Assembly (NCBI GenBank): GCA_021307315.1
Contig: JAJSPD010000011.1
Coordinates: forward strand, 1-64,000
Direction of reading: 5' to 3'
DNA: 64,000 nt
From: Bisporella sp. PMI_857
Taxonomy: Eukaryota; Ascomycota; Leotiomycetes; Helotiales; Helotiaceae
Numbering within the stretch: the stretch's first letter is position 1; every line of letters starts with the position of its first letter. Shown here one piece after another: positions 44,107-54,942 of this stretch. Both the position numbers and the translations under genes were made by a program. The notes under the pieces are model-generated. The model worked only from the letters and a program-made list of their open reading frames with translations, was not told the DNA's origin and searched no databases.

Positions 44107-44523
44107 TGTAACAAAAGGAGGGCAGCAGGAGGGATTGCAATATAACAGGCGAGAACATTTGACGGGCGCTGTAGTTGCAACAGTGATGTATTGATATTAG
44201 AAGTATGCTTGTAAGTCTAACAGGAAAACTCAAGCTTGCTCTTCTCCAGAGAGCTCTAGCTGTTCCTTGTATCCCTAACGATGCTTAACAGTGCTGTATC
44301 CTTTTTAGAAGTCAGTACTTCTGTAGGGGAGCCTGTAGCCGACCTAAACCGACCTGTGCTGCTGTAAACCATTGCCAACCGACGTTAGTGTAAACCATCC
44401 TTAAACCCATTGTGGCCTACTGTAAAACCATCCTTAACCAACTCTGGCTGTCACAGCTGTAAACCTTCCTTAAACCAATTGTGGCCTGCTGTAAACCATC
44501 CTTAACCGACTCTGGCTGTTACA
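44107..44523 (-). mobile_element. Solo LTR, family A, copy 3
   Basis: 417 bp in reverse orientation, ends TGTAACA/TGTTACA, perfect target duplication gttat (44102-44106 and 44524-44528). The part at 44350-44520 repeats a taaaccatccttaacc(g/a)ac unit about four times. It is inserted in a family D LTR fragment. Confidence 0.88.
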
Positions 44524-44528
44524 GTTAT

Positions 44529-44630
44529 CGGCTACAGATGATGATATTATATACAGTTCTAAGCCGTAAATGTGTGTGTGACTGAGATTTTCTAGCTCAA
44601 TGGCCTACTTACGTAAGCCGATTCCTTACA
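44529..44630 (-). mobile_element. LTR family D fragment, interrupted
   Basis: Read in reverse from 44630 it starts TGTAAGGAATCGG and matches the solo LTR at 24010 for about 45 bp, including the 25-bp identical block, then diverges. The family A solo LTR cuts it at 44523. The far end was not located. Confidence 0.55.
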
Positions 44631-47030
44631 GATAACGTACCTGATAGGCAAATGGTACAGATAAGTAAGTGAAACAAGGCGGATTTACCGCAAAAAACAC
44701 ACTTTTTCAAAACGTGCTATTTCAACTACTATTTTATTAATGCTCTTAAAACTTAATACATAATATTTCAAGTATATAGACAAACAATGTTTCAAATTTT
44801 GAAAGTTTGAGTATTATAAGTACATAAATATAAAAATTTACGCTAAAATAACCCCTGTAATTTCAGTTTCTAAATAACTGTAAGCTGCTGGAGTAGTGTG
44901 GCACAAGTCAACTGCAATTTGATACAAGACTAATCTCTACCTTCTCTACTACGTCCCGAGTCCCCTACTTATACCCTCCGTACCCCTGGCGGCTCCCCAC
45001 GTGCCCATACATGCCCAGCATCATGGCTCTTACCGAGCCGCTCCTTGCCCCTTTAGCACGTGACATCCTGGCACCTAACATGTAAAGACTCGGCGCTTGA
45101 AAAAATAAAATGTTGTGTATTGGTGACTTCTTGTCTATGTTCTCAGAGAAATGCTCTAAGAAGCTAGTCGGACAGCCTTTGAAGATCTCAGCTTGTTTGT
45201 GTTACAAGTGAGACTCAGTCTAGATAAAGACGGAGATTTTCAGGTTCCTGGTCTCGGTGGCTGCCCCCAGATTTATACGTACTAGCTTCATGAGGTGACG
45301 TGTATCCGCCGTCCGGTAGACGCCAATCTGAAAAGCAGAATCTGTATTTTAGTTCTTGTCGGTAATCTTGTATGACCATTCCCGGCGAGTGTTCTATTCT
45401 AAATATATACTGCATTTTAGTCCGAGCGAAACCATCCGGCTTTGTTGTCACTTCTAAACCCGTGAGTGGTTTCCACCACTATGGTGTGAGCATGTTTGTA
45501 GCTTACCACTGGCAATTGAATAGAAGGTGGCTCAGAGTCTGTAGTGGCGATGAGTGTTTCGTTTCGTACCAACCAAAAAGTACACAGTTGTTAACGAGCG
45601 GGATGGAGTAATATAAGGCATTTTCATGACTGCCAGTACGGAGTCTAAAAGCTTATCGATAGAGAGGATAAAAGTTAACGATTTACTTATTGCTTAGCGT
45701 TGTAGCGTGCAGAGGAAGGTGAATATGTAAGGCATTTCTGTTGAGATAAGGTAAAACAAATTCACATCAGTCCACATAGCCTGAACAGTCTTACAGAATA
45801 CGGTCACGGCCTAACTATATGTGTATATGCGTGGCCTGGGGAGGAGTACACCATGCATACCTGCAGCCCACTACCTTTTTGGAACATCTCGTGTTTACAT
45901 GTCTCTATAATTCAAATACCGATACATAGGCGTGCATCTGCATGATAAATGAATCGGAATTTCTCGTTCTTACCCATCGAGCGTATCGCGCCAAAAGGAC
46001 AATACTATCACAACGGCTGATGAAATCATCTATTCTCTCGCTTTTCAAGCGCGCAAAAAACTATCTCTCAAAGCTTCAGGTAACAACGAACCCGACTTTC
46101 GGCGTATCCTCGGCCACGCAAATCTACTCGGTCATTTAACTATGGAGCTCGTCAAGCTAGACTGTAAGTGAATCGCAGATAAAGCTTTATTGGCAGTGCA
46201 GAGGAGAGCTTGGTACTTAATGATCAAGATTCAATAGATGACTCCGAAGGATCAGACAATTTAGACCCTTTAAATTTTGAAATTTCGGCCATTGAAGATA
46301 GTTCCTATGATGGCGATGCTTTGCACAATGAATGGAACTGGTGTGACATTTTGTATTAGAATTCAACTGCAAATGCACTAATTCTCATCACTGACCTCTT
46401 CCCTTCTATTTGTTTTGCGGCAATGGCCGTTTGTTTGTAAATCAATTTTGACGGGCTTCGCTTGGCACCAACTAGTGCAACTGGTGAGGCTAATGGTAGC
46501 ACATGAGGTACCCCAGGAGGTACTTAGGTAAGTATTGGTATGTTGCGTATCTATTAAAAGTCATGAATGCAGATGTAACAGTAGGCGTTCTAAAATGCAT
46601 GGCAGTGGATGTTAACCTATCGACAGGAGCTTGTACTGCCGCTTTGGGCATTTTTCGCTAAGCATAGGTTTTATCTTCTAAGGAGGGCCGAACTCTTTCC
46701 CCCTTCCCTTTCGTATCTCATCCCCATGACACAACAACGTGTGCGAAGGCAGCCCACAACATGATGTGCTAACATTTAACGGCATAATACTCATCTCATC
46801 TATGAGACATGTGATGTTATCTATATAACGCCACCGCCACGCCACGCCACGCCAGCCCGATTGGTGTTGCTCTGCGGGGCAATTTTGTGTCAGTTCACGA
46901 CTGCATATGAAGAGTGCTGCCACTACAAAGCATAATCTGGCTCTTCTCAACAGGCCCACCGGGGATCTTTTGTTAATTTCTGGCCACAGTATAGAGATAG
47001 ATGCCATAGACGTGATTTCGCGACAAGGAG
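44631..47030. other. Long intergenic stretch
   Basis: 44690-44880 is AT-rich. Around 45940-46360 there are short frames, one acidic (reading ESLVLNDQDSIDDSEGSDNL and ending WNWCDILY before a stop near 46359), which might be the tail of an unknown gene or transposon; no start or domain supports it. A short gccac repeat lies near 46835. Nothing else recognised. Confidence 0.4.
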
Positions 47031-48164
47031 GTGCTGTGTAACTTGTGCTCTAGGTACAAAACTATAAATTTACATTTTCTGCATCTCATGGAGGGTGCCC
47101 GGAATACTCTCCCAGTTATCACACCGTTTGCCTATTACTGTCACCAATATACAATGTTATTTTCATTGCTAAAGCTGGAGCCACACCCAAAGGCTCCATG
47201 TTTACGTCCTCATGGCAGTCGCAGAAAGCGACTACAGAAACCATCACCAACTCGGCAGACCAAGGCCAGCATATATTCCTGCAAAGAGGCGACCGATCTT
47301 AATAGGCTCCATAGCTATCTCACCCTGATATCTGGTTGGAATGAGGAGCACCTGGGTGTTAACATGCAGCCTGTACGACCTACGCAGCCACAAAAAGGAA
47401 AGAGTCTTTCCCGAAACTGGCCCGGGAACAAGTCAAATAGCTCGATCAGTATCTATAGTATAGGTTCAACAGAGGAGGTAGAAATGAAACAGTGGAGGGA
47501 TGTTAAAACCCCTGTCTTCGCTATTGGGCAGTTGGAGAGGGACAGTTCTCAATGTCCTACAGAAGTCACGGCGGAAGGTCTGGCTAGCATCTATCAGAGC
47601 TTGTTGCCATCATCCCTCCTCACTCCGTTTTCAGACTCACCGAAGACGAGCCCAAAGCGAAATAAAATTAGGAAGGTGAAAAGTCAACACAGCCTACGTA
47701 TTCATATTGATGACCAACTACCAGGCCCAGCTTGGAGAAAGACTGAAACTTTCATGGATTTAGATTCATTACGGTCTCCAACTTTGGCTGGTGAGAACTC
47801 TAACAAAGAGGTTGGTATATCAAATGAGCTCTGCAATAATGGAGTTATGTCGAACGGCGATAGCAAATTCTCAGATTCTACATATCTAGAGAATAATATA
47901 GGGCTCCAAATTTGTTTGGATCTTCTGACATGTGAGCTAGCCGCGGCCTTCTTTCAACAGCACCCTTTGGAGCACCAAATTCGGGCTTCGAAATTTCAGA
48001 TACAGCTCCTAATCGAAGGGTACGAGGTTCTCCTTTGGCAATTACAACATATGGGATTATCCGAAGAGGACTTGGGAGCCACTGAGAAGATGTTCTGTTA
48101 TTGGCTAGAAGTGCTATATTACTTATATGATTTGACGCAAGGATCAAGTCCAATGAATATATGA
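47031..48164 (+). CDS. Conserved hypothetical fungal protein, 377 aa
   Basis: A single uninterrupted frame of 377 codons. The N-terminal ~260 residues are basic and Ser/Pro-rich (disordered). The C-terminal ~90 residues form a helical block (GLQICLDLLTCELAAAFFQQ, LQIQ-like LIEGYEVLLWQLQHMG, YWLEVLYYLYDLTQ), the pattern of a small conserved domain found in uncharacterised ascomycete proteins. A likely alternative start is the ATG encoding MEGARNTLP (about 47088). No catalytic motif is seen. Function unknown. Confidence 0.65.
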   Translation: MLCNLCSRYKTINLHFLHLMEGARNTLPVITPFAYYCHQYTMLFSLLKLEPHPKAPCLRPHGSRRKRLQKPSPTRQTKASIYSCKEATDLNRLHSYLTLISGWNEEHLGVNMQPVRPTQPQKGKSLSRNWPGNKSNSSISIYSIGSTEEVEMKQWRDVKTPVFAIGQLERDSSQCPTEVTAEGLASIYQSLLPSSLLTPFSDSPKTSPKRNKIRKVKSQHSLRIHIDDQLPGPAWRKTETFMDLDSLRSPTLAGENSNKEVGISNELCNNGVMSNGDSKFSDSTYLENNIGLQICLDLLTCELAAAFFQQHPLEHQIRASKFQIQLLIEGYEVLLWQLQHMGLSEEDLGATEKMFCYWLEVLYYLYDLTQGSSPMNI

Positions 48165-48769
48165 GCTTTACGGTTCGTGGCGCGTTCTTTAAAACTTTGT
48201 GAACCATTTTGACTGTTCTTTCATAGAGCTCCCCGAATATAGTTCCTCTATGCTAACTATAACAAAGTTGTGAGGCACCATTTCAATTGAGTTGAATTGG
48301 TATATATATCTTGAGAGTCCAAACCTTACCCAGGAGATCAAAGCTCATGACAATATTGAATGTGCCTATCTTCTAAAAAATAAATAAAAATAAAAATAAA
48401 AACCTCAAAATTTACAGCATAATACCCTTTAGATTCTCAATGGATATTTCCGGGCGTGAGATGCACTAGGAGTTAAGAAACTGATTCCTTTAGCTGTAGT
48501 AGTAAATTTAAATTTTTGAGTCTTTCTTATTGCGATTGAAGAAAAGGCAAATCACTTGTTTTTAATACCTTTTTCAGAAGCATTGAAGGCCAAACTTTTA
48601 GGCAGTGCAAATGAATGGCTGCGTTAGAAGATTAAGGGTGCCCCTAGTTCCAAAAGCCCACGGTATCAAATTAAGCCTCACAACTTGGGATGTATATTAA
48701 TTAGAATATTTTTGTTGTTTCCAAGAACCGCGTACGTTTATTTGCCGGAGATCTTTTTGGACACTAGTT
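48165..48769. other. Intergenic
   Basis: Contains an A-rich (taaaa)n microsatellite near 48375-48402. No gene recognised. Confidence 0.5.
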
Positions 48770-48774
48770 GTTTT

Positions 48775-48996
48775 TGTTAGAATGCATGTAAATAGTTTTC
48801 ACGTGATCCACCGGATCACCGGAATTGTGAGACTTCGTTCTCCCCAACTCGGGATACCGTAGCTTAGAACAAAAACAACAACAATCAAGACTTATCCACC
48901 AGCCTCAACGAGCATACTAGCACTGCGCAGAGATCGCGGTGCTACGTGCCCTCAGGTTAAAGAATAAGTAATTACTGCAGCCCGGGTGTTCCCACA
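48775..48996 (+). mobile_element. Solo LTR, chimeric between families F and G
   Basis: 222 bp, starting TGTTAGAATGCATG and ending GTTCCCACA, with perfect target duplication gtttt (48770-48774 and 48997-49001). Its first half matches family G (52481 and 55767: catgta, gatccaccggatc, ggaattgtgag, ccgtagctt); its second half matches family F (caacgagcat, gcactgcgc.gagatcgcgg). Confidence 0.8.
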
Positions 48997-49001
48997 GTTT
49001 T

Positions 49002-49411
49002 AGAAATATTGTTTTTGGACAAATTCCCCAGATTCTGACATTGTGAATTCTGATAATAAAATCAAGGCTTATGGCTAATACAGATTATTTATCTCACACA
49101 ATTACCGTACGTTCCTTCCTTTTGGACACCTAATATACAGAGAAATGCTTCTTAACATTAAATGTTGTTATTCTGGAAAAGAAAATTCAAGGTAAAATCT
49201 TCACAGTACTCAAAACTCAGTGGCAGAGAACTAAAAAAGTATAAGTTTGAAAATTAGGTGTCAGTTTCAACCTAAGACTGTGGAAACCATTTAAAATCTT
49301 GTGAAATTGTGAAATTATTAAGGCTATCAACCTCCGCCAAGCCACCCACGAGTTCAAGCCACCTACAAAGTCAAACTACCTACGAAATCAAGCCAATCGA
49401 ATTTCCGCTTT
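49002..49411. other. Intergenic
   Basis: No gene or repeat boundary recognised between the solo LTR and the 3' end of the secreted-protein gene. Confidence 0.45.
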
Positions 49412-50186
49412 TCAAGCGTGGCACGAAACACTTTTAATAGTTTGAGGTGGTCCCACAGCCCAAGTGTTGGGTCTAACCAGTACCAAGGCCGCCTGGTAGT
49501 CGACATAGTCAAAATAACACTTCGTCGGTAACTCTACAAAGGTAGATACCAAAGTTGAGATCGAAAGAGCATTGTCTGCTTTTTGGCTAACGCCGTGATC
49601 GTACACAGAATCCCAAATTCAGATAGTTGACTTACGGGTGTAAATAAGGGAACCATCTAAAGGCACAGAAACGGAGTATTTAGCACCCTGACCCGGATCG
49701 GCACCATTAAATTCAATTGCGATATAAGTCGGAACAGGCGGCTGAGGTGGACTACCACCTGGGGTACACCCAATGGATATGACTGTCTGTGGTGGGCCAA
49801 CTGCCCAGGTGTGGAGAGGTCCTTCGACGAGAGCAGGGGGATAGTCGACTGTCTTAAGAATACGTTGGGATGCTACGTTAATTGTGTTTGAAGATATAGT
49901 GGAGATGGAGAGACGGTTATCTTGACTTTCTTAGGATAAATTGATAGAATAGGGAGGAGTGAGTGCAATTGGAAGACAGACTAGTGGGAACGGGTTTGCC
50001 ATCAAGTATGACGGTGAGGAAGTATTGGGCTCCAGCAGCGCCATTAAAAATAACAACACCGGAACTGGGGGTTGGGGCGAGTGTTGGTGGAATAACGCAG
50101 CTTGGGTTTCGGCATTGATGTGGAGCTGGGGCCGCGTGGGCTAGTGCGAAGAAAGCAACCAGGCCGAAGTTTTTTAAGAAGTGCAT
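49412..50186 (-). CDS. Small secreted protein with two internal repeats
   Basis: Three exons (50186-49982, 49929-49636, 49575-49412) with introns of 52 and 60 nt give exactly 220 residues. The donor of intron 1 is a weak GTCTGT. A signal peptide (MHFLKNFGLVAFFALAHAAP) leads into two homologous ~95-residue units. Each has a Cys near its start followed by Pro-rich sequence, an FNGA...Y....V.LDG stretch, an LSIST stretch, and the highly similar TWAVGPPQTVISIGC / TWAVGPPQTIKSVSC end. Four or more Cys residues could pair. No known family is recognised; as a secreted, Cys-containing, repeat-built protein it is effector-like or a cell-wall protein. Spliced lengths in phase support the model. Confidence 0.7.
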
Positions 50187-51420
50187 TTTGAAGAGTTCAT
50201 CAAGATGTTCAAATGAAACTTTGTAGAAAGATAGAGTTATAGTTGAAGTACAATATATTTCAGAGAGCTTCTGGTGGCGATATGTAAGTGTGAGCATACC
50301 TTATCTGGATAACTTTATTCAATAAATTAGCTATTGCCACCATGAAGCAACCCACTACTCGCTCTTTGGTAGCCTGACTTCAAAATACGAGGACTATAGC
50401 TCTACTCTGTAATTATTCTGCATGCCCAAAGACTCATTCTCTGATATCTGCGCAGCTGCAAAGAATTCACAAATCACATCACTATTTATTGCTGTGCATT
50501 AGCTATTTCTCTCGTTCATTGCCAGCGCAGCATCAGCTGCACTGATCGTCTGATGCAGTTGATGAACATATGACATGCAAATGATACATGCACTTAATGT
50601 GTGAAATTTTCTTAACAGACGGATGACTTGTACCTTTAGATACAGATATATTAAGGCCACTGATTAGTCTCCTACTAGTCAAATGCTAAAAAAGCTCATA
50701 TTGAGGTTGATACTCGTTAGTTATTGGCCTACCAAAACTCATATCATGTACTCCAGATAACTTAATATTTATGGTTGTATTATCTACCCTCTTGCTAGGA
50801 TGTGGGAAGGGTATTTTCCGGCACTAAAGAAACAGTCCACCAGCTCGCTTAAATTTACTGGCACCTAGGTTGCGTGATTGTCATCCCAGATAAAAGGGGG
50901 ACTGATCTACCACTATTAGGGTAGTCAGATTACATGCAGATAGGGTGACGGTAGATGTTGTGCAGCTGAAACACGAGTAGCTAGACACTAGCATGCCCAT
51001 GAGCTGACATTCGCTACCCACCACAACAAGAGCAGAAGTGGTCTAACTATGGCAAATAGTTGTATACCCTCTTTGGGGCCCTGAGCATCTGAACATCTGA
51101 TAATTTTGCCGGAGATATTTAGGTGCTACGCATCAATTCTTCGAAAGATCTCTCCAACTCTTTCGAGATGCACGCCTATACGAACCGCCACGTCAGTCAG
51201 GGACTGACTTCATGAATAAGAACGTCTACTAATACTTGATCAGACCATACAACGCATCTTAGATATTGCACATATATCTAGCATGGAGGTTTGTGGAGTT
51301 TGAAAATATCGTCTGTCCAAGAGCTTCTCATCATACTTCATTCGCCTGTGGCCATATATTTTCTCGAAAGATCTATTGCCCAAACTTGTCAAAACAGCAA
51401 AAGCTACATCACCTGGCATC
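50187..51420. other. Divergent intergenic region between two secreted-protein genes
   Basis: The region between the minus-strand two-repeat secreted gene and the plus-strand CBM18 gene. No other gene is recognised. Divergent arrangement would allow shared regulation, but no specific site can be named. Confidence 0.45.
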
Positions 51421-51921
51421 ATGAAGCCAGCCAAATTACAAATCTCTGCTTTCCTCACCTACCTGATTCCTGCAATTGCCATGCCTCTCGTGGCCAACCC
51501 AGAGCCCAACTCAAGCTTCATAATTCCCTACAACGAGACCAACCAGGAGTCCAACTCAACCTTTATAACTCCCTACAACCAGACCAACCAGGAATCTAAC
51601 CCAACACTAATTTCTCGCTACGATGGCTCTTGCATTCCAGGTACCCCTGGTGCTTGCCCTGCTGGGACCTGCTGTTCCAAGTGGGGTTGGTGCGGCTCTG
51701 GTGAGGCCTATGGCTGTCCTATACTACCAACTGTTTGCCCGAATTATGGTGCCCCTTGCCCCACGGGAATGTGCTGCTCAAGGTGGGGCTGGTGCGGCTA
51801 TGGTCCGGATTATTGTCTTATACCACCACCTATTTGCCCAAATTATGGTGCCCCTTGCCCCACGGGAATGTGCTGCTCAAAATGGGGCTGGTGTGGAACC
51901 GGGCCCCAGTATTGTGGATAG
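51421..51921 (+). CDS. Secreted triple CBM18 (hevein-like) chitin-binding protein
   Basis: 166 residues. The ATG at 51421 is chosen because a signal peptide (MKPAKLQISAFLTYLIPAIA) follows it; an in-frame ATG at 51376 lacks that property. Residues ~32-62 contain a repeated, Asn-rich linker (PYNETNQESN, PYNQTNQESN) with N-glycosylation sequons. Three CBM18 units follow (71-99, 106-132, 139-165), each C...C..G.CCS.WGWCG....YC; units 2 and 3 are almost identical. CBM18 proteins bind chitin and can shield hyphae or lock chitin fragments away from host receptors; that role is inferred. The terminal ...GPQYCG ends just after the third domain, so there is no catalytic module. Confidence 0.88.
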   Translation: MKPAKLQISAFLTYLIPAIAMPLVANPEPNSSFIIPYNETNQESNSTFITPYNQTNQESNPTLISRYDGSCIPGTPGACPAGTCCSKWGWCGSGEAYGCPILPTVCPNYGAPCPTGMCCSRWGWCGYGPDYCLIPPPICPNYGAPCPTGMCCSKWGWCGTGPQYCG

Positions 51922-52480
51922 GGTGTTATCGTTAGAGTGTCTGGGTGGTGTTCAGGATGAGGATAGCAATGACGGTGAATGTCGTTTCTTATTCTAGTGG
52001 CGTTCAGGGAGTGTCCTTCCCTGATGGGATATGTAGCTAATAATGGCTATTTGGCAATTGCTATGAGTCTCATTTTGTACCCAATGTTCGCTGTATATGG
52101 TGGGGGGACTGTGTTGCTATGGTTAAGTGTTCGGGCTTGTCTGTGATGTTAGGTTGGGCTCAGACAAATGGGATGTATTTCAGATTGAACAGCGTTCTTG
52201 CGAAAATAATAGTAAAGAAAAAGTGCTCCACAATTTGCGTTTATTCGTAACCGGCAAAAGGTAAAGTAGCTTCGAAAGCATCCATAACGAAGCTCTGGCA
52301 CCTCTTTCAGTTCAGCATTTAGACCTCGATCAGTCGCAGAAACGGAAACCCGGTATTAAGCATGGGCAAAATCTTTCAAACCGAATACTGCTTTTGCATT
52401 AAAAGCCTTTAAAATTGATCAACATGAGACATAATAATAAAATGTGGCCTATCCCACTTCAAAATCACTCTGACCAAAAG
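51922..52480. other. Downstream of CBM18 gene
   Basis: No gene recognised; ends at a family G LTR. Confidence 0.4.
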
Positions 52481-52665
52481 TGTCCGAATACTTACCACGT
52501 AGCAAAAGGCGTAGTAGCTATTGACTACGCTCTTGCTGGTGTGGTTCTGGTATTCGTTGTTTTTTTCCAAGCTACGGCCTATTATCAGGTAAATATAGGT
52601 GATAGAAGACCCACAATTCCCGCGATCCGGTGGATCGCGTGAAGCTATGTACATGCATTCCAACA
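52481..52665 (-). mobile_element. Solo LTR, family G (TGTTGGAATGCATG...), copy 1
   Basis: 185 bp in reverse orientation, ends TGTCCGAATA.../...CATTCCAACA. Flanks aaaag (52476-52480) and aaaaa (52666-52670) match at 4 of 5. It carries the perfect palindrome cgcgatccggtggatcgcg (one central mismatch). Confidence 0.7.
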
Positions 52666-52739
52666 AAAAAGACTAGAAAGTAAAACCAATTTAGGGCAAA
52701 ATTGTGGAAAGGAGGAAAAACCCAGCGCAGATCGTACAA

Positions 52740-53551
52740 CTAAACACCCAATGACTGACGGTTTGGTCCCCGGTTGCCTATGCCATTATCATCCTTAGGC
52801 TTATGCATCGGGTGGCTATGCGGTTGCGCCTTCACTGATACATTGAAGTTCTCTCCCGACTCCGCAACCGCATGAACCCAGACATCCTCTCCATAAGGCC
52901 ATGAATCCTTTTCTGCCTGGTCATTCCTATCCACATATTCAGCAAACGATTTCTTGGTGACTTCCCCGTCAAGCAAAGCCGTCTGTGCTGCTTCAAACGC
53001 CCCTTTGCGAGTGAGATATGTGCCTTCGATTTCAGTGTTTTGGACACCGCCTGTAGCATCTTTGTTGTAGTCAATCAGAGTTTGGAGAACTACCTATAAG
53101 TTAGTGTCATATCCGGTGCCACTGCGTGGAAAATGAAAAACAGGTCTGTACCATAATGAAGGGGTGCCTCAACTCTGCCCTTAGCATTACCTTTCAAACC
53201 AAGGCTATTTGGCTTCGTATCAATGCAAACCTCGAACTCATAACCAGAGGGTGTTTTGGCAAATGCCATGACCCCATCACCATGTGTCCATTCTTCACTG
53301 TTACTGTTATTCTTGATTTCATACGACACGAAATCATCCTCCTTGTAGCCTTGGTTTAAGAGGGCAGAACAAGCGGCGGTTTTGGCAGCAGCGAGATCGA
53401 CGTAAGTGCCTAAGATATCGGTGGTGCGGGTTGCGCCGGAGCTGTCGTTAGGGAAATCAATCATAGTAGCCTTCACATGATAAAGAAGCTCGAGAGCATT
53501 GTTTGGGCCCTTCATTGTAGCCGACATGTTGCAAATATTCCTTGTTGTCAT
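52740..53551 (-). CDS. Hypothetical protein with duplicated domain, 249 aa
   Basis: Two exons (53551-53152 and 53089-52740), intron 62 nt (GTACAG...GGTAG), giving 249 residues in frame. Two homologous ~95-residue units: unit 1 starts LYHVKATMIDFPNDSSGATR and includes ILGTYVDLAAAKTAACSAL; unit 2, starting across the splice, reads LHYVLQTLIDYNKDATGGVQ and EIEGTYLTRKGAFEAAQTAL. Each has a central W..GDGV / WPYGEDV strand and ends with F.V.VDTK or V SVKAQ. No signal peptide; probably cytosolic. The family is seen in other ascomycetes as uncharacterised protein; its role is unknown. Alternative start: MSATMKGPNN at residue 9. Confidence 0.72.
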
Positions 53552-54029
53552 TGGTTTGGGATTTCTGTTTTTGGTGGACTGAAGGAGTGATAACCTATAT
53601 GCTAACTTTCATCTCTCTGAAACTCTAATGACCAATTGGGACCAGTGGCCTGACACTTCACATGGTCCTGATGGCGCCACAAAGTGTAGAGTTGTGGCAT
53701 GACCTACACCCAAAGCATGTACATTATATAGTCACGCGATCGGACCTGGTTTGACTTATAACTCGCACGTTGTGGAATTCAACAGATAAAGGAAAACAAC
53801 GAGGATATTCAAATATCATATGTATATTTGTCACACTACATAAAGCTCTCACTTATTTTATGCCAACTAGTAGCTTCCAAAGGCCGTCATTAAAATTATG
53901 TTATATAGACTTTAAGCTAAATAAATTAGGACAAAATATTGTGTAGGCGTCACGGAGTGAATTGTGGGAAGCAGAATCGGGCAAACGATCATTCCCAGAA
54001 ACTAGAGTCTCTAACAAGGGAAAAATGTA
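53552..54029. other. Intergenic
   Basis: Upstream of the duplicated-domain gene and downstream of the Hsp20 gene. No feature recognised. Confidence 0.45.
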
Positions 54030-54632
54030 CTAGAATCCAGCATAAGCAATATCCGACCAGGAAACCGGGACGTTCCTTTCTTTCGGCGCAGGACCTTTTG
54101 GCACCACTACCCTTATGACGCCATTTTGCATATTCGCAGCCACGCCTGAGGGTTCGATAGGTTTTGGGAAACTGAATGAGCGATGAAAGTCGCCCACGAG
54201 CCGCTCCGACAACATGCACTTTGGTTGAGAACCTGACATTTTTGCTATTCCCAGGTTCCCGCTTTCAGGATGAATTTCCACAGACCGCGCCGCTGCATCT
54301 TCTCCAGCAGAAGCTCCATCCTTATTTTGGTGCTCTTGTTTCTTCGGCGTTACACCTTCTTCAGGATATCTTTCCGTCTTTCCACTAATTTCCAGCGTGT
54401 GATTGTCCGTGGCGATAATAGTGAGATCCTTTTGCAATGCCCCTGGTAGTTCCCCATAGAGGACATAGCTGTCTTTGAGTTCTTCTAGGTCGAAGCGGGG
54501 AGTATATGTATGTACGAATCGGTGACTATGGGAGAAGTGCCTGTCGATCTGATCAATCAGCCGAAAGATGGGGCTAAATTCATGGCTGCTATTTGGAGAA
54601 GTCATCATGGAATATGTCGTAGGATATGTCAC
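54030..54632 (-). CDS. Small heat-shock protein (Hsp20/alpha-crystallin, Hsp30-like)
   Basis: 200 residues, uninterrupted. It has an N-terminal Ser/His/Phe-rich arm (SHEFSPIFRLIDQIDRHF); an alpha-crystallin domain beginning PRFDLEELKDSYVLYGELPG and LQKDLTIIATDNHTLEISG; a charged, probably disordered insert (about residues 85-130) as in fungal Hsp30 proteins; and the end of the domain RSFSFPKPI.PSGVAANMQNG and VIRVVVPKG. This is an ATP-independent chaperone that holds unfolded proteins. No clear heat-shock element could be read upstream. Two truncated copies lie at 30270-30402 and 41137-41319, and the latter includes its promoter region. Confidence 0.9.
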   Translation of the reverse strand: MTYPTTYSMMTSPNSSHEFSPIFRLIDQIDRHFSHSHRFVHTYTPRFDLEELKDSYVLYGELPGALQKDLTIIATDNHTLEISGKTERYPEEGVTPKKQEHQNKDGASAGEDAAARSVEIHPESGNLGIAKMSGSQPKCMLSERLVGDFHRSFSFPKPIEPSGVAANMQNGVIRVVVPKGPAPKERNVPVSWSDIAYAGF

Positions 54633-54942
54633 ACTGATATTTTGGACGCTTATTTGTGTTAACTCGATGTGAAACTTTGGCGGTGTTTTCGAGAGCTCGT
54701 TGTGGTTACAAAAGAATCTTTTTATAGAGGTGTAGGAGACAGAAATCTATGTAAGCCAGTACATTTACATACGTAAAACCTGATATGATAGTACGGAAGG
54801 GCTTCTCATGGGCCATATGTCAAATCGTAAGAAAAATAAATGAGCCAACATGCCACAAAGAATATCAATCAGCCCACCTGTAAGGCAGTTGTTTAGGGTA
54901 TTGCGATGCCCTAGTGGGGTGACAGGTGGTGTGATCATTCCA

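Noticed and set aside
45215..46139. Several 60-80 codon frames
   Set aside because: No domains, no introns that extend them, no codon or motif support.
52409..52666. Frames of 75 and 85 codons on both strands
   Set aside because: They lie almost wholly within a family G solo LTR.
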